Shown here one piece after another: positions 8,601-18,045 of a stretch of DNA of 47,303 nt. This stretch comes from Candidatus Neomarinimicrobiota bacterium (GTDB taxonomy: Bacteria; Fidelibacterota; UBA8477; JABMPR01). Both the position numbers and the translations under genes were made by a program. The DNA lies in assembly GCA_016784545.1 (NCBI GenBank), contig JADHUM010000029.1, forward strand, positions 1-47,303, in the 5' to 3' direction. The notes below the pieces were generated by a model, which worked only from the letters and a program-made list of their open reading frames with translations, ran no database searches and was not told the DNA's origin. Every line of letters starts with the position of its first letter. Position 1 is the stretch's first letter.

Positions 8601-11600
8601 GGTTGGGTATCACATTAATGGCGTAGGATATAACCTTGAAGATGGAATGCTCTATGCCTTTGAACAGGATGGAGATGTAGCTGGGAATAAAATCATCCGA
8701 ATTGATGGAAATTATACCGTTGAAGTGTTATCTGTAACCGTACCTTTTTTATCCTGGAGAGCAGATTTTGATGTTTTGGGGAACATGTACTTTTGGGATG
8801 CTGCCGGTACAACGGTAGGTATTTTTGATGCCAGTACAGGAACCATAACAACCCAGTCAACCAGTGGGACTGCCTTTGTTCCCATTGACATGGCCTATCT
8901 GGATGCTGATGGATATTTTTACGGTATCCATGGGTCCACTCTTTATAAATACAACTCTGGTTCACATGTTGTCTCAACAACAGCCATCACCGGAAGATTG
9001 ACTGATGATTATAACAACAGTATCAATAGTGCTTATTATGGCGCAGCCTGGACTGCAGATGATGGATACATTTTCACCACCAACAGCCAAAGTGGTAAAA
9101 TGTACAAGATCGAACCTTCTGGTTTAAGCATCTACGTGGGACAGGGTGAAGCTGACTTAAACAAGTCTGATGGTGCGTCGTGTCCTCTGGTTCCCGCGCC
9201 TCTTCCTTCAACTGGTTCCATCGGTGATTTTGTCTGGGTTGATGACGATGCAGACGGCATTCAAGATGTTGACGAACCTGGTATGGCCGGTGTGACTGTT
9301 GACCTCTACGGTATTGATAACAGCTTGCTTGCATCTACGATCACAGACGCAAACGGTGCATATGCTTTTACCTCTTTAGACCCTTCTGAATATTACCTCC
9401 AGTTCTCAAACCCACCTTCAGGTTATATGCTAACCAGCCAGGACCAGGGTGGAGATGATGTTCATGACAGTGATCCAGATCCCATCACAGGCAAAACCGC
9501 GAATTTCTTTGTTGGCGTTGGCCTCATTGAAGAAGGTAAAGATGCTGGATATCAAGCAACAGGTGTTGGTGACTTTATCTGGAATGATCTCAACAACAAT
9601 GGTGATCAGGATTTTGGGGAGCCTGGTGTTCCAGGTGTGACCGTTCAGCTGGTTGATGCCGCTAACACAAACAATATTATTGATGCAACGTCCTCAAATG
9701 CGGATGGCGCCTACAGCTTTTCTGCTGTTACGCCAGGTAATTATAGAATCAAAGTTAGCAACCTGCCTGGTGGTTATCAATTTGTCAGTCAAAACGCCGG
9801 AGCTAATGATAATGTTGACAGTGATGTAAACACCACGACAGGAATCTCTGATCAATTCACCATAACCACCGCCACCTTCAATAGCTCAGTTGACGCTGGT
9901 CTGACACAACAAAGTTCACCTGAGATCAGTATTTCCGGCAATAGTGTTGAAATCGTGGATGGCGACACCTCTCCAGGGACAGCCGACTCCACCAATTTCG
10001 GCTCTGTGTCCGCCGCCAGCGGCGATGTGACAGTAACCTACACCGTCGCAAACACCAGTGGAACCACAAGCTTAACCTTAAATGGCTCACCTAGAGTTGT
10101 GATTTCTGGAACACATGCTGCTGATTTTACCGTTACTTCGGCACCATCCACAACTATTGCTCCCTCAAGCACCACAACCTTTACCATAACGTTTGACCCA
10201 AGTGATAATGGACTCCGTTCAGCCATTGTCTCGATTTCAAACAACGACCCCAATGAAAACCCCTACGATTTCGATATCCAGGGAACAGGTCTTGCTCCAG
10301 AAATTGTCGTTCATGGGGGCGAGAAAGATATTCTGGATGGTGATACGACACCATCGACCTCAGATGATACTGACATGGGGAGCCATGACATTGATACTGG
10401 CTCAAACAGCTCTGTTTTTAAGATAAAAAATATTGGCGCTGCAGCCCTGCTCTTAACCGGTAGCTCTCCTTATGTGGCCATTAGCGGAACAAACGCTGCA
10501 GACTTTTCTATTTCGGCAAATCCATCTGCCTCCATTGCTGCTGGAGACTCAACCAGCTTCACTGTTCTTTTCAATCCAAGTGCCGTGGGATTAAGGGTTG
10601 CAACGCTTTCTATTTCAACAAACGATGCGGACGAGAACCCCTTTACTTTTGCCATTCAAGGAACAGGTACCGCCGTTCCGGAAATTGCTGTTCAGGGGAA
10701 TCTGCTTGACATAGTTGATGGAGATGTCACGCCTTCAACCTCAGACTTTACAGATTTTGGAAGTCGTGATATTTTTGATTCAGCACTTGCTCACTCATTT
10801 ACCATTCAGAACCCAGGATCTGGTGCTCTCACACTGACAGGTCTACCCTATGTTCAAATATCTGGTGCCAACGCAGGTGACTTTGTTGTATCACAACAAC
10901 CCTCTGGCTCAACAGTTTCTGCTGGAGGATCGCTCACTTTCCAGGTTGCCTTTAATCCAACAACTACTGGAGTGAGACAGGCCACCGTACTTATCTCAAA
11001 TAATGATTCTGATGAGAATCCCTTTAGCTTTGCCGTTAAAGGTTTGGGAACGTCCACTCTCGATGAAGAAATTGAAGTTCTTGGAAATGGTCTGGTGATT
11101 GAGTCCGGTGATATTTTCCCCACGAGCGGTGACTTTACTGATGTGGGTTCAGCTGAAATCTCAGGTGTACCGGCGACAGCAACTTATGTTATCCGCAACA
11201 TTGGATATGCCGTGCTGAGTTTGACCGGCCCCCCTCCATATGTGGCTTTCACTGGCGCAAATGCTTCGGAATTTAGCATCTCGTCTACACCATCCAATTC
11301 TGTAGCCATCGACAGCGCAACAACCAGCTTTGAAGTCACTTTCACACCTGCTGGTCTAGGAACGCGCCAGGCCACCGTTACTATTCAAAACAATGACTCT
11401 GATGAGAACCCCTATACTTTCACTATTCAGGGAATGGGTGTTTATGATCCTACATCCTTATCTGAGATCAATGTAACGGGAAACATGCTTGACATCCTTG
11501 ATGGGGACACGTCTCCACTTGTAGCCGATGGTACAGACTTCGGTTCTGTTGAGGTTATCGGCGGTCAAACCGCTACCCAGGAGTTTGTCATACACAACAC

Positions 11601-14600
11601 AGGAAGTGATGATCTGGTTCTGGGATCCAATCCTATTATATCTATTTCTGGTACAGAAGCCGCCGACTTTACTATCATTTCCAATCCAGCCACCCTGGTG
11701 GCCCCCAGTAGCTCCGTGGCCTTCACCGTTGAGTTTAATCCTTCGGCAACAGGACTTCGTGAAGCGACCATCAGCATTGGAAACAGCGACCTGACTGAGA
11801 ATCCCTACAACTTTGACATTCTGGGAGTTGGCGTCACAACACCAGAAATGACTGTCTCTGGCAACAGTGTGACCATCACCAATGGTGATACATCACCAGG
11901 TTTATCCGATAGTACCCAGTTTGGTGATGTCGACATAACAACAGGCGCCCAACTGGTGACATATACCATTAGCAATAGCGGCAATGCCGGCCTGACTATT
12001 GGAACCATTTCGTTTTCTGGAGCCCAGGCGTCAGAATTTTCAGTTACAACATCACCTGCAGCTTCCGTGACTACAGGAAGCAGCACAAGCTTTGTTGTTC
12101 AGTTTGATCCCTCCAGTATTGGTCTTCGTACCGCAACTATTTCCATAGCCAATAACGATCCAGATGTGTCACCTTACGTGTTTGATGTTCAGGGTAATGG
12201 CACCAGTCCATCAGACGGTGTAATTGGTGATATGGTTTGGCTGGATAATGATGGCGACGGTATTCAGGACGCCGGTGAAGAAGCCATGCCTGGAATAACC
12301 GTATCCCTATATGATTCTGGCGACAACCTTCAGGGCTCAGCCGTAAGCGCGGCTGATGGCTCCTATTCATTCGAGGGTCTTGCCTCAGGAAATTACTACC
12401 TCACCTTTACTGGTGCTCCTGCCGGTTATAGCTTATCGCCCCTGGACCAGGGCGGAGATGATGCCCTTGATAGTGATGCCGACCCGGCAAACAGCGGAAA
12501 GACATCAACCTTCTTTCTAAACATTAGCGGCGTAGATAATACTCGTGATGCAGGGTTCAAAGCAACGGGGGTTGGAGATTTTGTCTGGCTTGATGTGAAT
12601 GAAGACGGCATTCAGGATGTGGGAGAGACGGGTGTTCCCGGGATTGACGTAGAAATCAAGATTGATGGCGGTACCAGTGTTGCAACCACAACCACGGATG
12701 CCAATGGGTATTACTCCTTCACCAGTCTAAGCCCAAACACATATCGACTATACTTTACCAGCTTGCCTGCTGGTTATGTTTTCTCAACTCAGAATGCTGG
12801 GGGTGATGATACTGTTGACAGTGATATTAATACTGGCACAGGCGAGTCTGATGCCGTTGTTGTTGGATCGGGTGCCTTTGTTTCCAGTATTGACGCTGGT
12901 GTTTATCAGCAGTCTGCACCGGAAATCAGCATTAAAGGCAACACCGTTGACATTGCTGATGGTGATACTTCACCGTCTCCACTGGACCATACCGATTTTG
13001 GTTCCGTTAACGCACAAATTGATACGGTAATCTATACTTTCAAAATCTATAATGGCAATGGTGCCACACTCACCTTAAATGGCACCCCAAAGGTTTCACT
13101 TTCTGGAACCAATGCAGCTGACTTTTATATTAACGTGCAACCCGCTGCTACAGTGCCCTCAAATGACAGCACCAGTTTTGATATTCGTTTTGTCCCGGCT
13201 TCAGAAGGTTTGAGATCGGCAACCGTCAGTATTTCCAATACCGACCCTGACGAAAATCCATTTACCTTTGATATTCGAGGGTTTGGTCTTGCTTCAGAAA
13301 TTCAGGTCAGTGGAAATGGGAATGTTATTGCTGATGGCGACATTACACCTACTGCTTCCGACTTCACTGATTTTGGTTCAGAGGATATTCTTACAGGAAG
13401 CCAGGCCCAAAGCTTTTCTATCCTTAATACTGGAAATGCAAATCTAATTCTCTCAAATCCATCTACTTATGTTGAGATAACGGGAGATCACGCTGCTGAT
13501 TTTTCTGTCACAAGTGCACCATCCTCACCCGTTGCCACCAATAACTCCACCACGTTTACCATCACTTTTGATCCAAGCGTGGCAGGGTTAAGAGAAGCAA
13601 CCATTTCAATCGCCAATAACGATCTGGATGAAGATCCCTCTACTTTCTCGATCCAGGGTATTGGTCTGGCAACTCCTGAAGTGACAGTTATGGGAAATGG
13701 TGCATCCATTTCTGATGGTGACAGCTCTCCTATTGTTACGGATAATACAGACTTTGGGAGCAGGGACATTCTGGCTGCCACACAAGTAAACACCTTCTAT
13801 CTGAAAAATATCGGTAGTGGTACGCTCATTCTGACCGGAACTCCGCTGGTAATCCTTACTGGAACCCATGCTGGAGATTTCCTGGTTAGTAGCCAACCCG
13901 GCGCATCATCGATAGTCCCGGGTGATTCACTGGCCTTTACGGTCACCTTTAATCCAACGGCGGTGGGCTTGAGGTCAGCCAGTTTGAGTATTGCCAATAA
14001 TGATGATGATGAAAACCCCTTCAATTTCAGTATTCAGGGTACCGGTATTGCCAGTCCGGAAATAGACATCCTTGGTAATGGCGTGTCTATCGCCAACAGC
14101 GATGCAACACCCAGTGTTGCTGACAGTACAATCTTTGAGGATACCATACTTGACTCAACCAGTTGGGTTACCTACTCCATTGAAAATACAGGAAGTGCCA
14201 TCCTCACGTTGACAGGCGCATCTCCCTATATTGTCATTTCTGGAGCACACGCCAGTGATTTTGCTGTAACCCTCATACCACAATCAACCATTTCAGCTGG
14301 AGGTGGAACCACCGACTTTACCATCCGCTTTATTCCAAGTGCTGAGGGTGTACGTACGGCGACCATTAGTGTTGCCTCAAATGATAATGACGAAAACCCC
14401 TATACCTTTAGCATTAGCGCAACCGGTCTTCCAATGCCCTTGCCTGAGTTATTCCTGGTTGAAACCGTAGATCTCACGACTGCATTGCCTGGTGATACCC
14501 TGACCTATACGGTTACCTATTCCAACGTTGGTGTAGGCGTCGCGAAAAATGTTGTGGTTGATCAGGCGATTCCAGAAAATGCAACCTATGTAGAAAACTC

Positions 14601-14760
14601 TGCTGCAGGTCTTGGTATGACCATCACCTTTCAGCATGAAGTCGCAGGTGGATATGATGCCTCGCAAGCTGCGCCCGTCACGGATATTAAATATGAAAGG
14701 GCTCTTGATTTAGAGCCTGGCGGAAACGGCACCATTACCTTCAGGGTCGTGATTGATTAA
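5602..14760 (+). CDS. Giant secreted multidomain protein: GEVED, 16 choice-of-anchor-D repeats, SdrD-B-like pairs, DUF11
   Basis: At 3052 residues this is by far the largest gene. After a long basic N-region a hydrophobic stretch (about residues 33-42) acts as signal peptide, with cleavage plausible after EASG. A GEVED-type domain follows, ending GEVEDYSVTVV near residue 198. Six choice-of-anchor-D repeats come next (about 200-960), then a DUF6923-like propeller segment (about 965-1200), two SdrD-B-like domains with D-rich calcium-type loops (about 1205-1435), six repeats (1440-2200), two more SdrD-B-like domains (2205-2435), four repeats (2440-2940) and a final DUF11 domain. The chain ends in FRVVID without a T9SS 'YPNPFNP' tail. 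The design is that of a filamentous surface or matrix protein, perhaps an adhesin. An upstream short ORF may affect its translation, and a terminator follows at 14794-14820. The function is inferred from architecture only. Confidence 0.85.
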   Translation: MTPTQAIHSKNAAPSFSSVTNFTSTRSFYRLSFLFLFVMFGTSTEASGQCASTGDATDGYFTGIRQVVFNTLDNSTILEDNDYSDFTAMSTTVSRDFTYDLSVYVNTDGNYTVNTMAWIDWNQDLDFADAGEAYTLGTATNVVSGLTGASPYSITIPAGATLGTTTMRVSTKWNAYPGSCDNGFDGEVEDYSVTVVLAPEINIKGNAVDIADGDTSPSVSDDTDFGTVYNVSGSSSHTFTIYNNGGGDLLLSGAPLVNITGTHASDFTVTSQPGNTIAGSGGNESFIVSFDPGDLGLRSATVSIANNDLNENPYTFNIQGTGSGPPEMDISGKGISIFDGDTSPSVTDNTYFGTADIVTGLVNHTFTISNSGSSALSLSGSPAVVVSGSHAADFSVTTQPTASINSGGGTSFFVVRFDPSASGSRTASISISNNDPDENPYTFDIQGTGSATPEMDITGNGASIPDGSTTPAPTNDTEFGNTDINYGSGIHTFSINNSGSGNLTLSGSPRVTVFGTHASDFTVSQQPASATVTAQGGTQTFEITFNPPATGLRQATVSITNDDADENPYTFNIQGTGTINPEIDIQATGTSIASGDLTPSLNDSTDFGASVVGGSSHIITYTIYNTGPATLNLTGAWPLVAISGVHAGDFSIYSAPASTVASGANTSFQVAFDPLASGTRSATLTISNNDLDEGSYSFAIQGTGNLDGSIDSEIEVQGKLTSITSGDNTPSPTDGTYLGEVSVIGASRSQTFMINNLGTEDLVLASTPLVIISGTHASDFSITLQPSTPVAPAGSVPFNVSFNPSAAGTRTAVISIENNDSDENPYTFTVEGFGLTYPEIEVRGNDNNISNGDATPSLSDSTDFGDVHPILVTAYATYTIYNTGDSTLALTGNPRVELSGDAAGEYSVTSMPSASIPAGGSSDFTVLFDPAQTGVRNVSVSIENNDSNESPYTFWLTGYGKVEGTPFPCISRFFHIWGNDGDIAAMDATVNPYVYDIASTVGYHINGVGYNLEDGMLYAFEQDGDVAGNKIIRIDGNYTVEVLSVTVPFLSWRADFDVLGNMYFWDAAGTTVGIFDASTGTITTQSTSGTAFVPIDMAYLDADGYFYGIHGSTLYKYNSGSHVVSTTAITGRLTDDYNNSINSAYYGAAWTADDGYIFTTNSQSGKMYKIEPSGLSIYVGQGEADLNKSDGASCPLVPAPLPSTGSIGDFVWVDDDADGIQDVDEPGMAGVTVDLYGIDNSLLASTITDANGAYAFTSLDPSEYYLQFSNPPSGYMLTSQDQGGDDVHDSDPDPITGKTANFFVGVGLIEEGKDAGYQATGVGDFIWNDLNNNGDQDFGEPGVPGVTVQLVDAANTNNIIDATSSNADGAYSFSAVTPGNYRIKVSNLPGGYQFVSQNAGANDNVDSDVNTTTGISDQFTITTATFNSSVDAGLTQQSSPEISISGNSVEIVDGDTSPGTADSTNFGSVSAASGDVTVTYTVANTSGTTSLTLNGSPRVVISGTHAADFTVTSAPSTTIAPSSTTTFTITFDPSDNGLRSAIVSISNNDPNENPYDFDIQGTGLAPEIVVHGGEKDILDGDTTPSTSDDTDMGSHDIDTGSNSSVFKIKNIGAAALLLTGSSPYVAISGTNAADFSISANPSASIAAGDSTSFTVLFNPSAVGLRVATLSISTNDADENPFTFAIQGTGTAVPEIAVQGNLLDIVDGDVTPSTSDFTDFGSRDIFDSALAHSFTIQNPGSGALTLTGLPYVQISGANAGDFVVSQQPSGSTVSAGGSLTFQVAFNPTTTGVRQATVLISNNDSDENPFSFAVKGLGTSTLDEEIEVLGNGLVIESGDIFPTSGDFTDVGSAEISGVPATATYVIRNIGYAVLSLTGPPPYVAFTGANASEFSISSTPSNSVAIDSATTSFEVTFTPAGLGTRQATVTIQNNDSDENPYTFTIQGMGVYDPTSLSEINVTGNMLDILDGDTSPLVADGTDFGSVEVIGGQTATQEFVIHNTGSDDLVLGSNPIISISGTEAADFTIISNPATLVAPSSSVAFTVEFNPSATGLREATISIGNSDLTENPYNFDILGVGVTTPEMTVSGNSVTITNGDTSPGLSDSTQFGDVDITTGAQLVTYTISNSGNAGLTIGTISFSGAQASEFSVTTSPAASVTTGSSTSFVVQFDPSSIGLRTATISIANNDPDVSPYVFDVQGNGTSPSDGVIGDMVWLDNDGDGIQDAGEEAMPGITVSLYDSGDNLQGSAVSAADGSYSFEGLASGNYYLTFTGAPAGYSLSPLDQGGDDALDSDADPANSGKTSTFFLNISGVDNTRDAGFKATGVGDFVWLDVNEDGIQDVGETGVPGIDVEIKIDGGTSVATTTTDANGYYSFTSLSPNTYRLYFTSLPAGYVFSTQNAGGDDTVDSDINTGTGESDAVVVGSGAFVSSIDAGVYQQSAPEISIKGNTVDIADGDTSPSPLDHTDFGSVNAQIDTVIYTFKIYNGNGATLTLNGTPKVSLSGTNAADFYINVQPAATVPSNDSTSFDIRFVPASEGLRSATVSISNTDPDENPFTFDIRGFGLASEIQVSGNGNVIADGDITPTASDFTDFGSEDILTGSQAQSFSILNTGNANLILSNPSTYVEITGDHAADFSVTSAPSSPVATNNSTTFTITFDPSVAGLREATISIANNDLDEDPSTFSIQGIGLATPEVTVMGNGASISDGDSSPIVTDNTDFGSRDILAATQVNTFYLKNIGSGTLILTGTPLVILTGTHAGDFLVSSQPGASSIVPGDSLAFTVTFNPTAVGLRSASLSIANNDDDENPFNFSIQGTGIASPEIDILGNGVSIANSDATPSVADSTIFEDTILDSTSWVTYSIENTGSAILTLTGASPYIVISGAHASDFAVTLIPQSTISAGGGTTDFTIRFIPSAEGVRTATISVASNDNDENPYTFSISATGLPMPLPELFLVETVDLTTALPGDTLTYTVTYSNVGVGVAKNVVVDQAIPENATYVENSAAGLGMTITFQHEVAGGYDASQAAPVTDIKYERALDLEPGGNGTITFRVVID
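6195..8480 (+). repeat. Choice-of-anchor-D repeat block 1 (six units)
   Basis: Six tandem units of roughly 375 bp (about 125 residues) start near 6195, 6573, 6953, 7340, 7737 and 8110. Each opens with PEI/PEM-type strands and GDTSPS-D-TDFG. Each passes through an 'ISGTHASDF' centre and closes with NND-DENPYTF-IQGTG. These resemble ASH/HYDIN-like immunoglobulin-fold modules. Units differ widely in nucleotide sequence, so they are old or diversified. Confidence 0.85.
9920..12200 (+). repeat. Choice-of-anchor-D repeat block 2 (six units)
   Basis: Six more units of the same family start near 9920, 10298, 10675, 11065, 11458 and 11840. They lie between two SdrD-B-like pairs (about 9210-9910 and 12215-12910). 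The last unit is slightly shorter and ends DVSPYVFDVQG instead of the usual DENPYTF form. Confidence 0.85.
12915..14425 (+). repeat. Choice-of-anchor-D repeat block 3 (four units)
   Basis: Four units start near 12915, 13290, 13670 and 14050 and lead into the C-terminal DUF11 domain. The final unit departs most from the consensus at its opening (IANSDATPSVADST, then IFEDT instead of DFG). Confidence 0.85.
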
Positions 14761-14793
14761 TTTCCCTGGAAGATTCTAATCGGTTTTGAAAAG

Positions 14794-14820
14794 GCCAGTG
14801 TTTAGCTGGCTTTTTCTTTT
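14794..14820 (+). terminator. Rho-independent terminator after the giant gene
   Basis: GCCAG at 14794-14798 pairs with CTGGC at 14806-14810 across a 7-nt loop, followed by TTTTTCTTTT. It lies 34 bp after the giant gene's stop and separates it from the M16C protease. Confidence 0.8.
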
Positions 14821-14906
14821 TGGGGTCTTTTATCCATTAGGTGTGCTATATCTTGAGGGCGTTTTTCATAGAAACAACCATAACATTCTTTATAAAGGAA
14901 ATAGAC

Positions 14907-17876
14907 ATGCCTAAAATGCCGACTCTGCTTATTGCCATATTGCTAAGTATTACTATTGCGGCACAGCCACAGACTGGAGATACAATGTCAGGATTCAAGC
15001 TTGTTGAAAAACGTTTTGTAAAAGAAGTGGATGCTGAATGCCTCTTGTTTCAGCATAAGCAATCTGGTGCTCGATTACTAAAGATTTCAAATGCCGACTT
15101 GAACAAGACCTTCTGCATTACCTTTAAAACCGTTACTGAGTCGGATGCCGGAACCCCCCATATTCTAGAACACTCTGTACTGAATGGGTCCAAAAACTTT
15201 CCTGTAAAAAGCCCCTTTGATATTTTATCCAAGGGTTCTTTAAACACCTTTCTCAATGCCATGACAGGCAGTGATATCACACTTTATCCTGTTTCCAGCA
15301 TGAACGAAAAAGATTTCCGCACGCTCATGCATATCTATCTCGATGCCGTTTTCAATCCACTCATTTATGAAGATCCTCGTATTCTGGAACAAGAAGGCTG
15401 GCACCACGATCTGGAACATGCCGACTCAAGCCTGACCTACAAGGGTGTGGTTTATAATGAGATGAAGGGGGCGTTTTCAAGTCCAACCCGGGAGCTGGGT
15501 TACCTCGTGGACCAACAGCTTTTTCCTGATACCCCCTACCGATTTTCATCAGGAGGATATCCTGCGGCCATCACCACGTTGACCTACGACGATTTTATTG
15601 ATTTTCATCGTACCTATTATCATCCCTCCAACTCTTATATATTTCTGTATGGAGATGGTGACACAGAATCAGAGCTGGCCTTTATAGATGAACACTATCT
15701 TTCAAAATATACATCCTCTGATCAAGTCGTAGATATCCCCTTGCAGCCACCCTTCGAAGCGCTGCGCTCAGCCTCTGGGGTCTACTCAGCCACGGAAGAT
15801 TCGGAGCTGGAAGGCAATACATATCTCTCGCTTTCTTTTGTCATTGGTTTGAGTACTGATCATCAGCTTGGTCTGGGATTGAACGTTTTAACCCAGGCTC
15901 TGTTTAACAATGAGTCTGCCCCTGTTCGTCTGGCACTCCAGGAGGCTGGAATAGGTAAAGATGTGGGTGCGTGGGTTGACGATCTAAAGCAGAATGTTTT
16001 GCATATTCAGGTCCAAAATGCCAATCCCGGCGATGGCGAGAGGTTCAAAGAGGTCGTTTTTGAGACCCTGGAAAAAAATGCCCGTCAAGGACTGGACAAA
16101 GACGCCATAACTGGAATATTGAACCGCATCGAGTTCAGTCTCCGTGAAGGCAACACGCCCCAGAAGGGACTATACTACAATAGACAAGCCCTGGGCAGTT
16201 GGTTCTGGTCAGACGACCCCTTTATTGGCCTTGAATATGAAAAGACCCTGGCGGATTTTAAAAAGGCTCTGCCTCTGGGGTTTCTTGAAGGACTCATCAC
16301 CAAGTCATTTATCAATAATCCCCATGCCTTGCTGTTTACACTGAACCCACAGCCGGGACTGGAGGGTGAAAATGACGCCCGTACCGATACCGAGCTGTCT
16401 GCCTACAAAGAAAGTCTTTCGTCTGAAGAGGTGACACTGCTGGTTGATCACACTGCCATGTTGGTTGATTATCAAAAATCTGAAGATACGCCAGATGCCC
16501 TTGCTACTATTCCTCTATTGGATCTTGAGGATATAAATCCAGAGGCTGATTGGTTTATTGCAGACGAATCAAGGGTCTCACGAATTCCGTATTTACATTT
16601 CGACACCTTCACCAACGACATCAGCTATATCCGCTTGTTTTTTGATCTCCGGGTATTGACCGAAGAGCAGCTGCCTTATGCCTCTTTATTGGCCACCCTG
16701 CTGGGGTCTATCGCTACTGAGAACTACACCTTTGGTGAGCTTGACAAGGCCCTGGATACCCACCTGGGTGGCTTTAGCACCTACCTGACCAGTTATCTTC
16801 AAAACCGAGATGATGATCAACTAATACCAAAGTTTGTGTTATCAACCAAAGTGATGTCACCTGACCAGGGAAAGGCTTTTGACTTCGCCGAAGAAATCTT
16901 GAGACATTCTCAACTGAACGATATTGAACGAATAAAAGATGTGCTGACTCGACATAATTCACGCTTGTCGGCCAACGTAAAGCGCGATGGTCTGGGATAT
17001 GCCAGGACGAGACTCTTCTCTTATACAACCAACGCGGGTATGTTTGATGAATTGACTGGCGGTCTTGAGTACTACTGGTTTATCAAAGACCTGGTTGACA
17101 ATTTTGATGAACGGCAGGCAGGTCTAATGAATGAATTGTCTGTAGTATCCGAGCTCCTGTTTAATAAAAAGAACATGGTCGCCTCCACGACGTGCTCTGA
17201 TGATGCAATCGGCGTCTTCCGGAAAGAGCTTAAGGGATTCTCCAGGGGTCTAGGGAAGCAGAAACCTGCTTTTCGAGATTTGGCTCTTAAATCCAGTATG
17301 AAAAACGAAGGTCTCATGGCTGCGTCAAAAGTTCAGTATGTGCTTCAGGGGACTGACTTTACTGATCTGGGTTATTCTTGGGACGGTAAAATCCGTGTGC
17401 TGAATCAGATAATTTCAAGGGAGTGGTTAAAGAATCAGGTCCGTGTCATTGGGGGAGCTTATGGAGGCTTCGCCCGCTTTTCTCCAACGGGTCAGGTATA
17501 CTTTGGTTCCTACCGTGATCCAAATCTTAGAAGTACTCTTGAGAATTATGCCAAGACACCGGAATTCTTATCAACCCTGGATATTGATCAAATGGAAATG
17601 ACACGTTTTATTATTGGGACCATCTCAGGTATGGATCGACCAGAGACAGCCTCACAGCGAGGGAATACAGCAGTAGCGCGGTACTTTACCAATCTCACTC
17701 AAGAACAACTTCAACGTGAGAGAACGGCAGTTTTAACTACAACCCTGGATGATGTGAAGTCTTATGAGAAAATGGTTTTAACTATTCTTGAAAACAGCCC
17801 GATTTGTGTGTATGGAAACGAAGAAAAATTAAAAGAAAATAAAGATCTCTTCGAAAAACTAATCACTCTGGATTAA
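14907..17876 (+). CDS. Exported M16C (PreP/falcilysin-like) zinc metalloprotease
   Basis: With the ATG at 14907 (AAAGGAA a few bases upstream) the protein has 989 residues, matching the double-length M16C subfamily. An earlier ATG at 14841 lacks such a site and would spoil the signal peptide. Residues 1-19 form a Sec signal ending around IAAQ. The inverted zinc motif HILEH gives H85, E88 and H89, with third ligand E185 in VVYNEMKGAFS, and the subfamily stretch HSVLNGSKNFPVKSPF is present. M16C enzymes such as PreP enclose and degrade short unstructured peptides. Here the signal predicts a periplasmic role, perhaps clearing signal or cargo peptides. Terminators lie on both sides, so it is probably a single-gene transcript. 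Confidence 0.92.
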   Translation: MPKMPTLLIAILLSITIAAQPQTGDTMSGFKLVEKRFVKEVDAECLLFQHKQSGARLLKISNADLNKTFCITFKTVTESDAGTPHILEHSVLNGSKNFPVKSPFDILSKGSLNTFLNAMTGSDITLYPVSSMNEKDFRTLMHIYLDAVFNPLIYEDPRILEQEGWHHDLEHADSSLTYKGVVYNEMKGAFSSPTRELGYLVDQQLFPDTPYRFSSGGYPAAITTLTYDDFIDFHRTYYHPSNSYIFLYGDGDTESELAFIDEHYLSKYTSSDQVVDIPLQPPFEALRSASGVYSATEDSELEGNTYLSLSFVIGLSTDHQLGLGLNVLTQALFNNESAPVRLALQEAGIGKDVGAWVDDLKQNVLHIQVQNANPGDGERFKEVVFETLEKNARQGLDKDAITGILNRIEFSLREGNTPQKGLYYNRQALGSWFWSDDPFIGLEYEKTLADFKKALPLGFLEGLITKSFINNPHALLFTLNPQPGLEGENDARTDTELSAYKESLSSEEVTLLVDHTAMLVDYQKSEDTPDALATIPLLDLEDINPEADWFIADESRVSRIPYLHFDTFTNDISYIRLFFDLRVLTEEQLPYASLLATLLGSIATENYTFGELDKALDTHLGGFSTYLTSYLQNRDDDQLIPKFVLSTKVMSPDQGKAFDFAEEILRHSQLNDIERIKDVLTRHNSRLSANVKRDGLGYARTRLFSYTTNAGMFDELTGGLEYYWFIKDLVDNFDERQAGLMNELSVVSELLFNKKNMVASTTCSDDAIGVFRKELKGFSRGLGKQKPAFRDLALKSSMKNEGLMAASKVQYVLQGTDFTDLGYSWDGKIRVLNQIISREWLKNQVRVIGGAYGGFARFSPTGQVYFGSYRDPNLRSTLENYAKTPEFLSTLDIDQMEMTRFIIGTISGMDRPETASQRGNTAVARYFTNLTQEQLQRERTAVLTTTLDDVKSYEKMVLTILENSPICVYGNEEKLKENKDLFEKLITLD

Positions 17877-17891
17877 GAATCATAATGCTTT

Positions 17892-17920
17892 GGGGTCGGC
17901 ATCACTACGGGCCCCTTTTT
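17892..17920 (+). terminator. Rho-independent terminator after the M16C protease
   Basis: GGGGTC at 17892-17897 pairs with GGCCCC at 17910-17915 (one G-T pair), followed by TTTTT. It starts 15 bp after the protease stop codon. Confidence 0.75.
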
Positions 17921-18045
17921 GTGTTCTCGGACACCCCGGTTTCGACAATAACGCCAAACCCGTAGATCCCCACTGCTTGACCTTCTCACGACAATTACAA
18001 CAAGAAGATATTAACTTGGTTGTATAAGGCATGCTAATAGCTGCG

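Noticed and set aside
8372-9334. Minus-strand ORFs within the giant gene
   Set aside because: They lie opposite clear domain sequence with no start signals; they are shadows of the repeat composition.
6195-14425. Tandem DNA repeats such as recent expansion or assembly collapse
   Set aside because: Units are about 375 bp but differ strongly at the nucleotide level, so they are protein-domain repeats.
14841-14906. Extended start of the M16C protease
   Set aside because: The ATG at 14907 has a good AAAGGAA site and begins a normal signal peptide; the extension does not.
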